Shown here one piece after another: positions 55,153 through 64,000 of a stretch of 64,000 nt of DNA (position 1 is the stretch's first letter; the number at the start of each line of letters is the position of its first letter). The position numbers were made by a program, and so were the translations under genes. Below the pieces are notes generated by a model, which saw only the letters and a list, made by a program, of their open reading frames with translations, made no database searches and was not told the DNA's origin. Origin of the DNA: Flavobacteriales bacterium (GTDB lineage: Bacteria > Bacteroidota > Bacteroidia > Flavobacteriales_C > GCA-002722245); assembly GCA_002722245.1 (NCBI GenBank), contig PBLA01000021.1:1-64000 (forward strand), in the 5' to 3' direction.

Positions 55153-56064
55153 TCACCTGTAAAGGTGTAGTAAAGTTTCAATTACACCATCAATAACAAG
55201 TGCCATTCGAGGCAAATCTAATGTGTCTAAAGTATCTGTCTTTTGGTGATAGTTTTTATTTCTAAAAAATGCTGTATCAGTTATCATTAATGCACTATAA
55301 CCAAATTTCCAATAGTTTAAATGATCACTAAAGTCTATGCCTTGTAAGGATTTAGGTCCTGAAAATTTTTTTGTTTTAATTTTTGAAAGTTCCACATAGT
55401 TTTTTGTGAATTCACTTGAGAATTCACCTTGATTAATGCGATTTACAAGAGTAATGAAATCACCTCTGTTTCCGTATTTTAATTTCAGTGCTTCAATTGG
55501 ATATTCTTGACTGTTTTTTGAATCATCAAAGTAGCCAATCATTTCCAAACAAATCATACCAATAACATTTCGATTATTTTCTTTCATTGATTTTGCATGT
55601 ATAAAGCTTCCCATATATTCTGATCTGAAAAAAGGAGGCTCTTCCAATGTGAATGCAACTAGTTCAACGCGTTTTTTAAGTTTTTGATCTTTCAATTGAC
55701 GGGCTATTTCCAATAAGCCAACTGTACCGCTTGCATTGTCATCTGCTCCAGTTTGATTTTCACAAACATCGTAATGTGCTCCAATAATGATTGTTTCCTC
55801 AAACTCTTGTTGAAAAACAGCAATTACATTTTTATATTTTTTGCCATTTACCATATAGGGTTGGAAGTAAACTGTATCTGCATATTTATTAAATTCGTTT
55901 TCTAAATACGTCGCTACTGTGTCCAAGGTATTTGGATGCAAATAGTTTCTAGGGTGTTGAGTATCAATAATTTTATTAAAATGTCTTTTAATGAGTGTGG
56001 TGTCACTTTTTGAAAAAAGACTGAATTTCGCCAGAAAAAAAAACAAAAAGAATTTATGGATCAT
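55153..56064 (-). CDS. M28 family zinc peptidase, exported
   Basis: A 303-residue peptidase with a signal peptide. Metal motifs are in order: GAHYDVCENQTGADDNASG (His and Asp), a double-Glu LEEPPFF, ICLEMIGYFDD and the late DFSDHLNYWK. This is the bacterial M28 aminopeptidase/glutaminyl cyclase-like group that trims peptides outside the cell. It converges with the SRPBCC gene, with three bases between stop codons. Confidence 0.88.
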   Translation of the reverse strand: MIHKFFLFFFLAKFSLFSKSDTTLIKRHFNKIIDTQHPRNYLHPNTLDTVATYLENEFNKYADTVYFQPYMVNGKKYKNVIAVFQQEFEETIIIGAHYDVCENQTGADDNASGTVGLLEIARQLKDQKLKKRVELVAFTLEEPPFFRSEYMGSFIHAKSMKENNRNVIGMICLEMIGYFDDSKNSQEYPIEALKLKYGNRGDFITLVNRINQGEFSSEFTKNYVELSKIKTKKFSGPKSLQGIDFSDHLNYWKFGYSALMITDTAFFRNKNYHQKTDTLDTLDLPRMALVIDGVIETLLHLYR

Positions 56065-56167
56065 TTATTTCAAGATTTTAGTCTTTACATAGAGACTACT
56101 TTGTACGTAATATTCGCTCTAAAATAACTGAAACTTTAGTGTCTAAGTATTTTTTAACATAGTTTAA

Positions 56168-57565
56168 TTAACACTCTGGATAAATGACAGAAATGTTTAA
56201 GGCTAATCCTCCTTCAGAAGTTTCCTTGAATTTTCTATCCATTGATTTTGCGGTATCCCACATTGTTCTGATTACAGCGTCCAAATTCACCTTAGAGTTC
56301 AATGGATCTAACGATAAAGCTAAATTAGCCGCTGTAATAGCTTTCATTGCACCCATTGAATTTCTTTCAATGCACGGTATTTGAACCAGGCCTCCAATGG
56401 GATCACATGTCAATCCTAAATGGTGTTCCATTGCAATTTCGGAGGCCATCAATATTTGTTTATAATCTCCGCCAAGTAATTGAGTTAGTGCTCCTGCAGC
56501 CATGGCTGAAGAAACACCAATTTCTGCTTGACAGCCTCCCATTGCTGCTGAAATCGTTGCTCCTTTTTTAAACAAACTTCCTACTTCGCCCGCAACTAAA
56601 AAAAATTGTTCAATATCATCTTTAAATTGATGTTCGCAAAAGAAATAGTAGTATAATAACACTGAAGGAATTACTCCAGCAGATCCATTGGTTGGGGCTG
56701 TTACAAGTCGACCCATTGCTGCATTTTCTTCATTAACGGCCATAGCAAAGCACGAAACCCACTGGTTAATTTCATTAAAGTTCCATTTTTTTTTACGAAT
56801 TGCCTTTTCAAGATCTTTCCATGTTTTAATTTTCGATGTAGTGAGATTTTCTAATAATACTTTAGAACGGCGCACAACGTTTAAACCTCCAGGTAGAATA
56901 CCATCTGTAGTTAATCCTCTGAGGACACATTCCTTCATAACTGAAAAAAGCTCCTTAATTCTTTTTTTTATTTCCTTTTGCGGCATCAATGACTTTTCAT
57001 TCCTCATGATAATTTCAGGAAAGGTTAATCCTGAAGACTCTACATGGGTTTGAATGTCTTTTCCTGTTTGAATATTATAAGGGAAATTCGACAATTGAGT
57101 ATTGTTTTCATGTCCTTTTTTAATTATAAATCCACCGCCTGTTGAGTAGTAAATAGATTCTTTTACTAATGTTTTTTCGAAATATATTTTAAATTTTATT
57201 GTATTGGGGTGCCCAGGTTTATCTTCATTTGTAAATACAATGTGTTCATTAGGATTAAAGAAGAATGTATTGGAAGCAATAGTGAGCTGTTCATTCTTTG
57301 CAAGTTTGTCAATTATAGATATGATCTCTTTGGTTTTGATCGTCTCGGGTTGAAATCCTAATAATCCGAGTTGAATAGCTTTATCAGTGGCATGACCTTT
57401 TCCAGTCTTAGAAAGTGAACCATATAATCTAATTTCTATCTTGTCAAAATGAATGTCCTTAACTTCAGTCAAAAATGCTGATGCGGCTCTCCACGGACCA
57501 AGGGTATGTGAGCTTGAAGGACCGACACCAATTTTAAAAATATCAAAGATGCTGATTGCTTCCAT
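56168..57565 (-). CDS. sdaA: L-serine ammonia-lyase (iron-sulfur type)
   Basis: A 465-residue single-chain serine dehydratase. The beta domain begins IFDIFKIGVGPSSSHTLGPWRA; the alpha domain holds TAPTNGSAGVIP and three Cys that should bind a 4Fe-4S cluster (GGCQAEIG, LTCDPIGG and IPCIERN). It converts L-serine to pyruvate and ammonia. Length and motifs are those of the Gram-negative form. Single gene. Confidence 0.95.
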   Translation of the reverse strand: MEAISIFDIFKIGVGPSSSHTLGPWRAASAFLTEVKDIHFDKIEIRLYGSLSKTGKGHATDKAIQLGLLGFQPETIKTKEIISIIDKLAKNEQLTIASNTFFFNPNEHIVFTNEDKPGHPNTIKFKIYFEKTLVKESIYYSTGGGFIIKKGHENNTQLSNFPYNIQTGKDIQTHVESSGLTFPEIIMRNEKSLMPQKEIKKRIKELFSVMKECVLRGLTTDGILPGGLNVVRRSKVLLENLTTSKIKTWKDLEKAIRKKKWNFNEINQWVSCFAMAVNEENAAMGRLVTAPTNGSAGVIPSVLLYYYFFCEHQFKDDIEQFFLVAGEVGSLFKKGATISAAMGGCQAEIGVSSAMAAGALTQLLGGDYKQILMASEIAMEHHLGLTCDPIGGLVQIPCIERNSMGAMKAITAANLALSLDPLNSKVNLDAVIRTMWDTAKSMDRKFKETSEGGLALNISVIYPEC

Positions 57566-57606
57566 AATTTGAGTTTACATGGAGTTATTATGCTGGGTTA
57601 CATGCT

Positions 57607-57614
57607 TATCTTTG
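57607..57614 (+). promoter_or_regulatory. -7 promoter element for the NTR-like membrane protein
   Basis: TATCTTTG is an exact TAnnTTTG box 23 bases before the ATG at 57638. The -33 element is not clear. Confidence 0.45.
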
Positions 57615-57637
57615 TAAAAGATGAATAAGAGTGTGAA

Positions 57638-58207
57638 ATGAAAATACAATTAAAATGGTTATTCATTATTGTAATAGCTACGTTTTCAACAATAGTAGAG
57701 GGGAAAGTTTGTCCTGAATTACCTGCTTTAGATCTAGAGCAATGTGGACATTACGATTTTATTTCTTTTGGTAGGATAGATGGTGAATTGGATTGTAAAC
57801 TTGGTAAAGTGATTTTTACTCCCATCACTGTATTTAAAGGAGAAGGAAATCAGAGCATATCTCTTTATACAAGTTGTGAAGATGGAGGAATTCCTTTTTC
57901 GAAGGGAGAATACTGGGTTGTGTTCGGTAAAAAAAATAATGCGCAAGAAATTCAGGTGTACTTCTGTGAGCATAGCAGACAGCAACTACCAGATTCAATA
58001 AAGGATTACACAACCGAGGCTCGAAAAACGAGTTTTCAAGATGATTTATCTTTCTTGAAGCGTAATTTCTCTAAAAAAGTAACAAACGCTCAAGAACTTG
58101 TACCCAAACGCTATGAAAAGATTTCTCCACAGAAAACAATATTACTTCTCAGTATTGGCTTAGTTTTTATGTTAGTGGGCTTTGTTATTATTAAGCGATG
58201 GAAATAG
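57638..58207 (+). CDS. Exported protein with C-terminal membrane anchor, NTR/TIMP-like domain
   Basis: A 189-residue protein: signal peptide (about 1-22), a domain with six cysteines (CPEL, EQCG, LDCK, TSCEDGG, YFCEHS) and a C-terminal helix followed by KRWK. The pattern DFISFGRIDG, VFKGEGNQSISLYTSCEDGG and GEYWVVFGKK is close to the netrin/TIMP-like OB fold seen in exported bacterial proteins; this is inferred by look only. It probably sits in the inner membrane facing out. Its stop is four bases from the convergent OstA-like gene. Confidence 0.6.
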   Translation: MKIQLKWLFIIVIATFSTIVEGKVCPELPALDLEQCGHYDFISFGRIDGELDCKLGKVIFTPITVFKGEGNQSISLYTSCEDGGIPFSKGEYWVVFGKKNNAQEIQVYFCEHSRQQLPDSIKDYTTEARKTSFQDDLSFLKRNFSKKVTNAQELVPKRYEKISPQKTILLLSIGLVFMLVGFVIIKRWK

Positions 58208-58211
58208 ACAA

Positions 58212-59726
58212 TTAATCTATTTTTCTTTCTTCTTTTGAAAGAATATCTGATAATGTTTTTGGTCGCTGATTTCCTTTCCAGATAAATCCATCTAGCTTTT
58301 GAATATTTTTTGGGAACTGATTGATGGGAAAAAAAGTTGCTTCTGGCATGGTGATGAATTTTATTCGATCAATTTTTCCTTTATTAAAATGAATTTGTAT
58401 GTTGCTGCAAATCGCCTTATTCACTCCTGTGTATTTTCCGTCAACCTCTTGGGCATAATATATTGTTTGGCCATTACCAAGTACATTCATTACATCAAGT
58501 TTGCCATTATTGAAATATCCAATTAGGTCTCTGCCTTTTACTTGATCATATCGTGATTTTGAAGAGTCTACAAGAGAAGAAATAAATCCATTGTTTTTTA
58601 CAAAAAGCTTTTGCAATTTATTGTCATAGTGAAGTAATTCAATAGAATCACCGGTTAGTTGACTTTCTCCGTTCCAAAGTATCGGATCGTAAAATAATTT
58701 GATGAGCGAATCTTGCATATTGTATGCAAGGGAATCGCATTTTCCGGCCATTTCAGCCTGAAAGAGTTTAACATTTCGATAAGCGAAAAAACTTTTTGCT
58801 GAATCATTTTCTTCTCTTAACAAAAGCGTGTCGCACACTAAAAATAAGCTATCACTATTGTTTGCACCTTGTGCAAAAACCACATTTTTAGTAATAAAAG
58901 AGAAGTTGTCGTTTTGATTGAAAAAACCATAGTCGCCACTTACTTTAAGGTGTTCTTGTTCATCAATTAAAACGACATCTTCAAATGCTTCAGAAATTGA
59001 ACTTCGCTTATCAAAGTAGATACTATCTGCTTGAAGGGATTGCTGATCTTGTTTTAAAATAGCATTTTTTTCAAATTGACCAATCTCAAGCGTTTTGTTG
59101 TAGAATCCTGATTCACAGTAGATTTTTTCTTTCTCCAATTCAATGAAAGTAGGTCCTGAAAAATAAGATGTTTTTGAATTCGTAGAATACTCAAGAGTGT
59201 CAGATTTAATTATATATTCTGGATTTTTCACCTCCACGGAATCTTTAAGCTTTAAGTACTTATTGGACGTGTCGTAAAATCCTTTTTTAGAAAATATTTT
59301 AGAATCATCTTGATTGGTATGAGCACCATTTAAATAATAAATTTGTTGATTCGTTTTGTCAAAGTAGAGTTTTTCTGTTTTCAGAAGTGTGTTTTCACTT
59401 TGCATTTTTACATTACCATCTAATGTTCCAATCTGGGTTTCTCCTTGATAGATTAAATGATCGCCCCATGCTTTTAAATTATCAGTTTGTTGTTTAATAA
59501 ACACTTTTCCCCAAGCTTCAAAGTCGTGGGATTTGCCATTTACTTCTGCACTATCGCAATACAATACGGATTGGTCATATTTTAAGGCAACATTTCCAAT
59601 GAGTTTTTGATAGTCAGCAGTTTTGCCCGCACTGAGTTTATCAGCGCCCAAAATCTCAACAACCTCCTTTTGACTAAAAAGAAGGTTGCTAAAAAGTAAT
59701 GTGAAAAATAATATATGTTTATGCAT
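58212..59726 (-). CDS. OstA-like (LptA/LptD N-terminal-like) protein
   Basis: A 504-residue exported protein with signal peptide ending FSQK. The long body is a beta-taco of short repeats such as LYCDSAEVNGKSHDFEAWGKVFIK and LKAWGDHLIYQGETQIGTLDGNV (in part), the OstA domain that carries LPS across the periplasm. It is the Bacteroidetes form that is longer than E. coli LptA. Its ATG overlaps the purA stop by eight bases, so it is translationally coupled to purA. Confidence 0.85.
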   Translation of the reverse strand: MHKHILFFTLLFSNLLFSQKEVVEILGADKLSAGKTADYQKLIGNVALKYDQSVLYCDSAEVNGKSHDFEAWGKVFIKQQTDNLKAWGDHLIYQGETQIGTLDGNVKMQSENTLLKTEKLYFDKTNQQIYYLNGAHTNQDDSKIFSKKGFYDTSNKYLKLKDSVEVKNPEYIIKSDTLEYSTNSKTSYFSGPTFIELEKEKIYCESGFYNKTLEIGQFEKNAILKQDQQSLQADSIYFDKRSSISEAFEDVVLIDEQEHLKVSGDYGFFNQNDNFSFITKNVVFAQGANNSDSLFLVCDTLLLREENDSAKSFFAYRNVKLFQAEMAGKCDSLAYNMQDSLIKLFYDPILWNGESQLTGDSIELLHYDNKLQKLFVKNNGFISSLVDSSKSRYDQVKGRDLIGYFNNGKLDVMNVLGNGQTIYYAQEVDGKYTGVNKAICSNIQIHFNKGKIDRIKFITMPEATFFPINQFPKNIQKLDGFIWKGNQRPKTLSDILSKEERKID

Positions 59727-60999
59727 TAACAGTTTCTCGCATTAGGGTTTGCGTTCTGTCAGGACCTACAGAAACTACTGTAATAGGTACTTCTAATTCT
59801 TTTTCTAGGTAGGTAATATAGTCTACAAGTTCACCAGGAAGTTCTGCTACGTCAGATAACCCCGTTAAATCTTTATCCCAACCGGGTAAAGCCTTCAAAA
59901 CAGGACTTAAATTGTCTTCATCTATATTATAAGGGAAATGTTCAATTGTTTCTCCTTTATAGTCATATGCTGTACATACTTTCAATTCTCCAAATGAAGA
60001 AAGTACATCTGCCTTCGTCATGATCAAATCGGTTACTCCATTGAGCATTATTGAGTATTTAAGGGCTGGTAAATCTAGCCAACCGCATCTTCTCGGTCTT
60101 CCAGTGGTAGCACCAAATTCATGTCCTGCTTTCCTAAGTTCTTCACCAGATTCATCCAGCAATTCCGTAGGGAAAGGACCAGATCCCACACGTGTACAAT
60201 AGGCTTTGAAAATACCAAAAACTTTACCTATTCTATTGGGAGCAACACCTAAACCAGTACAGGCACCTGCACAAACAGTATTAGAAGATGTGACAAAAGG
60301 GTATGATCCAAAATCAATATCCAATAAAGAACCTTGAGCTCCTTCAGCGAGTATTGACTTTCCTTCCTTCATAGCTTCTCCAATGTAATGCTCACTATCA
60401 ATAAACGTTAACGATTTTAAAGTTTCAAGAGATGCCATCCATTTTTCTTCTTCTTCTTTGAAGTCGTATTCAAAATCAAATTGCTTTAACATCTCCTCAT
60501 GTTTCGCAACAAGGGCATTATATTTATCGAGGAAATTGTCAAGTTCCAAATCGCCTACACGTAAACCATTTCTTCCCGTTTTATCCATATAGGTTGGTCC
60601 AATACCTTTTAAAGTAGACCCAATTTTATGTTTACCTTTTGCAGCCTCCGAAGCAGCATCAAGTACTCTATGTGTAGGTAAAATAAGATGGGTTTTTCGA
60701 GAGATTAAAAGTTTAGATTTTACATCAACATTCAATACTTTAAGTCCTTCAATTTCTTTTTGAAAGATGATAGGATCCATAACTACTCCATTTCCTATAA
60801 TGTTCACTGTGTTTTCGTGAAATATACCTGATGGGATAGTGTGTAAGACATGCTTGATTCCATCAAACTCTAGAGTGTGTCCAGCATTTGGACCGCCTTG
60901 AAAACGAGCAATAATGTCATATTTTGGCGTAAAAACGTCCACAATTTTTCCTTTTCCTTCATCACCCCACTGCAATCCTAATAATACGTCTACTTTCAT
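59719..60999 (-). CDS. purA: Adenylosuccinate synthase
   Basis: A 426-residue PurA. The N-terminus VLLGLQWGDEGKGKIVD holds the GTP P-loop and catalytic Asp, GGPNAGHT the catalytic His, and GSTLKGIGPTYMDK and TTGRPRRCGWLD the IMP and aspartate sites. It commits IMP to AMP. It lies 19 bases after fur and overlaps the OstA-like gene, forming a three-gene operon. Confidence 0.97.
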   Translation of the reverse strand: MKVDVLLGLQWGDEGKGKIVDVFTPKYDIIARFQGGPNAGHTLEFDGIKHVLHTIPSGIFHENTVNIIGNGVVMDPIIFQKEIEGLKVLNVDVKSKLLISRKTHLILPTHRVLDAASEAAKGKHKIGSTLKGIGPTYMDKTGRNGLRVGDLELDNFLDKYNALVAKHEEMLKQFDFEYDFKEEEEKWMASLETLKSLTFIDSEHYIGEAMKEGKSILAEGAQGSLLDIDFGSYPFVTSSNTVCAGACTGLGVAPNRIGKVFGIFKAYCTRVGSGPFPTELLDESGEELRKAGHEFGATTGRPRRCGWLDLPALKYSIMLNGVTDLIMTKADVLSSFGELKVCTAYDYKGETIEHFPYNIDEDNLSPVLKALPGWDKDLTGLSDVAELPGELVDYITYLEKELEVPITVVSVGPDRTQTLMRETVNA

Positions 61000-61018
61000 G
61001 TTATTTTTTTAAACTGCC

Positions 61019-61477
61019 TTACGGCTTTTTGTTTATACATTCTCCATTGTTGCAAACCCCATAAACCGTAAGAGAATGGGATTTGATTTCAAATTCTGTG
61101 AATTTTTTAAGGTTTTCCATTACTAAACCAAGTCTTGGATCACAAAATTCAATTACCTTTCCACAGTTCTGACAAATTAAATGATCATGGTTCGCATAAC
61201 CAAATGCTTTTTCAAACTGTGCATGGTTGGATCCAAATTGGTGTTTAACAACCAAGTTGCAATCCATTAATAAATCTAATGTGTTGTAAAGTGTAGCCCT
61301 ACTTACACGATAATTCTTAGCCTTCATGTTTTCATACAAAGTCTCGATATCGAAATGATTTTTGTAGGAATAAATTTCATCGAGTATGGCGAACCGTTCA
61401 GGGGTTTTCCTGTGGCTATTTTCTTCTAGAAACTCGGTAAATATCTTTGTTACCTTTTCTTGAATTTCAACACTCAC
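61019..61477 (-). CDS. Fur/PerR family metal-dependent repressor
   Basis: A 152-residue regulator with a GTG start. The winged helix at about 15-85 ([31 protein letters not shown]) is followed by the dimer domain with the structural zinc sites CQNCGK and CNNGEC. The metal-sensing histidines include NHDHLIC. Iron (Fur) or peroxide (PerR) sensing cannot be decided here. The fur-purA order is common in flavobacteria. Fur boxes were not obvious upstream. Confidence 0.92.
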   Translation of the reverse strand: MSVEIQEKVTKIFTEFLEENSHRKTPERFAILDEIYSYKNHFDIETLYENMKAKNYRVSRATLYNTLDLLMDCNLVVKHQFGSNHAQFEKAFGYANHDHLICQNCGKVIEFCDPRLGLVMENLKKFTEFEIKSHSLTVYGVCNNGECINKKP

Positions 61478-61651
61478 TACAACAACATTAAAGAGGCGGT
61501 AAAAATAACAAAAAGAAAGTTATGCCCCAATGTTAAATACTTGTTTACATTATTAATTATTAACACTTGTGGAAAATAAATTCTCTGAAGAGAAAGAAAC
61601 GATCTGTAACAGTATATTTTTTGTCCAGTAAGTCAATAAGTGCGTATGAAT

Positions 61652-63130
61652 TTAGTTGCGTTTTTGCCTTTGGTTTGTGAATTTGGCCAATACTTCAGGA
61701 ATATGTTTTTTTACATCAGGATCTTTTTGCATTTTCCAAATAAAATCTCTTCCCGCCTTACCAGCTTCCTTTTCATTTACAATAGGTAGAGGATAATCTT
61801 TTCCAATTCGTACATTATAAAATGCTTGATCCATTGGTGTTAGTTCCCACGGAGTATGAATGAACTCTTTAGGTACTTCCTTTAATTCTGGTACCCATTC
61901 TTTAATAAATTCACCGTCTTCATCATGTTTAACAGAATTGGTTATAGGATTATATACTCGAACAGTATTTATCCCAGTTGTTCCTGCCTGCATTTGTAAC
62001 TGAGGAAAATGTATTCCGGGTTCATAATCTAAAAAAAGTCGTGCCAAATGATATCCGCCTATTCGCCAATCTTGTTGTAAATGGTGGCAGAAAAAAGAGA
62101 CTAAAAGTGCACGCATTCTAAAGTTCACCCAACCTGTTTCGTGAAGGCATCTCATACAAGCATCTACTAATGGATAGCCCGTTTTTCCATTCATCCACGA
62201 GCCTAAGAAATCTGGATTTTCTTCACGTTCAATCTTATTAAATCCTTTATTGATACACTCTAATTCGTAGTTGCAATCGGTTTCAAATTTTTGAATGAAA
62301 TGACAGTGCCATTGAAGACGAGTAATTAAACCATTAAAAGCATTTCTATAAAAAGGATAATTGTCATGATTTCTTATGGTTTGAAAACATTGTTTTATAG
62401 TAATGTTACCCCATGCTAAATAGGGAGATAATCTACCACAAGATAATCTGCTTTTACTTGGTTTAGAAATGTGGTTGTTATAATTTTTTCCTCTTCCATT
62501 TAAAAATGACAAAAGATATTTCCAAGCATTGTTCTCTCCCGCAGGTTGAAAGGCATCAGGGTAGTTGATTAACACACTAAGAAAGTCTGGGTCAAGCTCA
62601 AAATTATTTTTGACTTCAATTCGCTCTTGAACTTTAAATTTATTGATGATAGTAGGGGATTCCATTGTTGAGAACCATTTTTTATCCCAAAGGTCTCTAG
62701 CTCCTTTTCCTCGAATTATGCCATCTCGTTGTGATTCCTTCCACACAATACCATGGCTATTAAAAAGGCCTACTAGTTTTTTATCAATTTCATAGGATTG
62801 TTTTACACCCGTTTCTTGATAGGAATATATATTTTGAATGTCAAATTGAAAAATAAGACTTTTAAACACCTCTAATGTATTTCCTTTGAAAATATGAGTA
62901 TTTACATTTTTATCTAAAGTTGAATTTTTAAAAACCAGTAGTGATTGGTAAACAAATTGTAGATGTCGAATTGACGTGTCCTTTCTTTGAATTAAATCTG
63001 AATCATAAATATAAATAGTAATGTAAGGCGTCTTATGGTTGTTGGCCATGTAAAGTGGCAGGTGGTCTTGAGTGCGGATATCTCTTTTAAGCCACACAAT
63101 GTTTAGCTTTTTTTTAACTCCTTTTTTCAT
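61652..63130 (-). CDS. Photolyase/cryptochrome family protein with altered flavin site
   Basis: A 492-residue protein with the photolyase alpha/beta domain ([16 protein letters not shown], about 10-140) and the FAD-binding helical domain (about 205-480; [59 protein letters not shown]). The core differs from E. coli PhrB: the segment around 368-380 is [13 protein letters not shown], so Asn378, Trp382 and Trp384 of PhrB fall on His374, Leu378 and Met380. Such variants form a distinct subgroup; repair may be lost or rewired. It overlaps the upstream photolyase gene by 17 bases. Confidence 0.88.
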   Translation of the reverse strand: MKKGVKKKLNIVWLKRDIRTQDHLPLYMANNHKTPYITIYIYDSDLIQRKDTSIRHLQFVYQSLLVFKNSTLDKNVNTHIFKGNTLEVFKSLIFQFDIQNIYSYQETGVKQSYEIDKKLVGLFNSHGIVWKESQRDGIIRGKGARDLWDKKWFSTMESPTIINKFKVQERIEVKNNFELDPDFLSVLINYPDAFQPAGENNAWKYLLSFLNGRGKNYNNHISKPSKSRLSCGRLSPYLAWGNITIKQCFQTIRNHDNYPFYRNAFNGLITRLQWHCHFIQKFETDCNYELECINKGFNKIEREENPDFLGSWMNGKTGYPLVDACMRCLHETGWVNFRMRALLVSFFCHHLQQDWRIGGYHLARLFLDYEPGIHFPQLQMQAGTTGINTVRVYNPITNSVKHDEDGEFIKEWVPELKEVPKEFIHTPWELTPMDQAFYNVRIGKDYPLPIVNEKEAGKAGRDFIWKMQKDPDVKKHIPEVLAKFTNQRQKRN

Positions 63131-64000
63131 TTTTTTGTTTTTTGATTTTTTTCCAAAAATTGAAAAATGAAGAATATTTTCCTAAATCTTCATACATCCA
63201 GTTTCTTTGATCCTCTATCCCTTTGTAATTACCATTTAAAGGGTGTTCTTTATAAAATATTTCCGATGGTGAAAACAACTTTATTAAATCATGGAATTCA
63301 CCATTGAAAATTTCAGCGTTTAAATTTTCTTGATTAAACTTTAACATGAAGTTTAACGCGTTTTCTCCAATAGGATGTTTTTTAAAAACCGACGGCTCCA
63401 ACAATAAAATGGGAATGGAATCATCATCTTTTCGCCATGTTGGATCTAAATTATAATAGTTGTAAAGTCGTATTTTTTCACCTTGACCATGTGTTTTAGT
63501 TGATTCAGGAAGTTTAGTTTTTAAAACAAGCATTGAATCATCGAAATGGTATTTATGATTGTAAATTGCTTGTTCAATTGCTTCATAACTTTTATCTAGA
63601 ATAGTTTGATTTTGGTTATCATTAAAGAAGGTATTTATGTTTTTTTGATTGGCAATATATTTCTTGGAAGCATTTGATCCTGCTACCCATTGCCAACTCA
63701 AATAATTACTTGCAACATCACCATCTAACAAATAATAATACATCCAATCTGCAGGTTTTTTCCAATGAAATCTACCGATATTGCAGACTAAACTTGATAA
63801 GTACATACGCATGTGATTGTGCATGTATCCATCCTGTTTGAGACTGGTGATACATCGGTCAATAGCGTTTATTCCGGATGAAGAATCCTCTAAAAAAGCG
63901 GGTGAGTCCCACGAATCAACAGGATTTTGAACATGTTTGAAATCGGAGTAAATTTTAAGATTATTTTTCTGCCATATTCTTTGCCAGAATTCTCTCCACG
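63114..64000 (-). CDS. Photolyase-family FAD-binding protein, partial at the window edge
   Basis: Open from the window edge (frame starting WREFWQRIW) to the stop, 295 codons seen; the N-terminal part lies outside. An internal ATG (MHNHMRMYL) is not the true start because upstream codons continue the family pattern: [47 protein letters not shown] keeps the Asn, first Trp and second Trp of class I photolyases (PhrB Asn378, Trp382, Trp384), unlike the gene downstream. It ends in a lysine-rich tail. Probably repairs UV dimers in light. Confidence 0.85.
   Translation of the reverse strand, partial: WREFWQRIWQKNNLKIYSDFKHVQNPVDSWDSPAFLEDSSSGINAIDRCITSLKQDGYMHNHMRMYLSSLVCNIGRFHWKKPADWMYYYLLDGDVASNYLSWQWVAGSNASKKYIANQKNINTFFNDNQNQTILDKSYEAIEQAIYNHKYHFDDSMLVLKTKLPESTKTHGQGEKIRLYNYYNLDPTWRKDDDSIPILLLEPSVFKKHPIGENALNFMLKFNQENLNAEIFNGEFHDLIKLFSPSEIFYKEHPLNGNYKGIEDQRNWMYEDLGKYSSFFNFWKKIKKQKNEKRS

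Noticed and set aside
58202-58224. Weak hairpin AAATAGA/TCTATTT over the convergent stops
   Set aside because: AT-only stem with a short T tract; could be a terminator but is too weak to call.
63114-63824. Separate 236-residue protein starting at the internal ATG (MHNHMRM)
   Set aside because: The frame continues upstream to the window edge with photolyase-like sequence, so this ATG is internal to a larger gene.

Overview
The window is AT-rich chromosomal DNA from a member of the Bacteroidetes, most likely order Flavobacteriales. Supporting signs are the gliding ABC genes gldF and gldG, a secreted enzyme with a type IX secretion (T9SS) sorting tail, ten predicted lipoproteins, TAnnTTTG-type promoter boxes, few recognisable Shine-Dalgarno sites, and typical gene pairs (pyrG-yidC, fur-purA, panB-rluA). 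I see no prophage, insertion sequence, CRISPR array, plasmid gene or rRNA, and no gene-free stretch above about 300 bases. It reads as ordinary core genome with a few accessory envelope and carbohydrate genes, and I found no clear candidate for an entirely new multi-gene system.

Layout. 1-2.5 kb: 3' part of tmRNA, a lipoprotein, an ECF sigma factor with a membrane partner, and a 46-residue lipoprotein. 2.6-10.7 kb: tail-specific protease, PafA-type alkaline phosphatase and a glycosyltransferase in a tight run, then lipoproteins and an outer-membrane barrel. 10.8-20.5 kb: a GH3/beta-lactamase fusion, DUF4197 protein, DHFR-like reductase, Tat-exported phosphoesterase, YjbQ, pseudouridine synthase, panB and a coiled-coil exported protein. 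20.6-25 kb: gldF-gldG-DUF4340-DUF72 operon. 25-31.7 kb: rpe, Bax-inhibitor-1 protein, secreted polysaccharide deacetylase, TerC protein and nagA. 31.8-39.9 kb: pyrG-yidC-lipoprotein operon, holA, lolD operon and a ROK sugar kinase. 40-48.8 kb: GH43-like lipoprotein, M23/LysM peptidase, DUF3592 and leucine-rich-repeat proteins, DUF349 protein, two glycosyltransferases and a lipoprotein. 49-57.6 kb: amn, ligA, dapA, a pterin pair (PTPS-like and folE), M28 peptidase and serine dehydratase. 57.6-64 kb: an NTR-like membrane protein, fur-purA-ostA operon, and two adjacent photolyase-family genes, the second cut by the window edge.

Themes. Many genes serve the cell envelope: peptidoglycan cleavage and recycling (M23 peptidase, GH3 fusion, nagA), LPS and lipoprotein transport (OstA-like, LolD), membrane insertion (YidC) and periplasmic proteolysis (Prc). 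Nucleotide, amino-acid and cofactor genes (pyrG, purA, amn, dapA, sdaA, panB, folE) are scattered between them. The most notable points are the two photolyase paralogs, one keeping and one lacking the canonical flavin and tryptophan residues; a PTPS that resembles animal 6-pyruvoyl-tetrahydropterin synthase and overlaps folE; two glycosyltransferases that both start at TTG eight bases inside the preceding gene; an FNR-like dyad; and a leader with three inverted repeats ahead of the GH3/beta-lactamase gene.

Product names come from recognising motifs and family patterns by eye. No database search was run.
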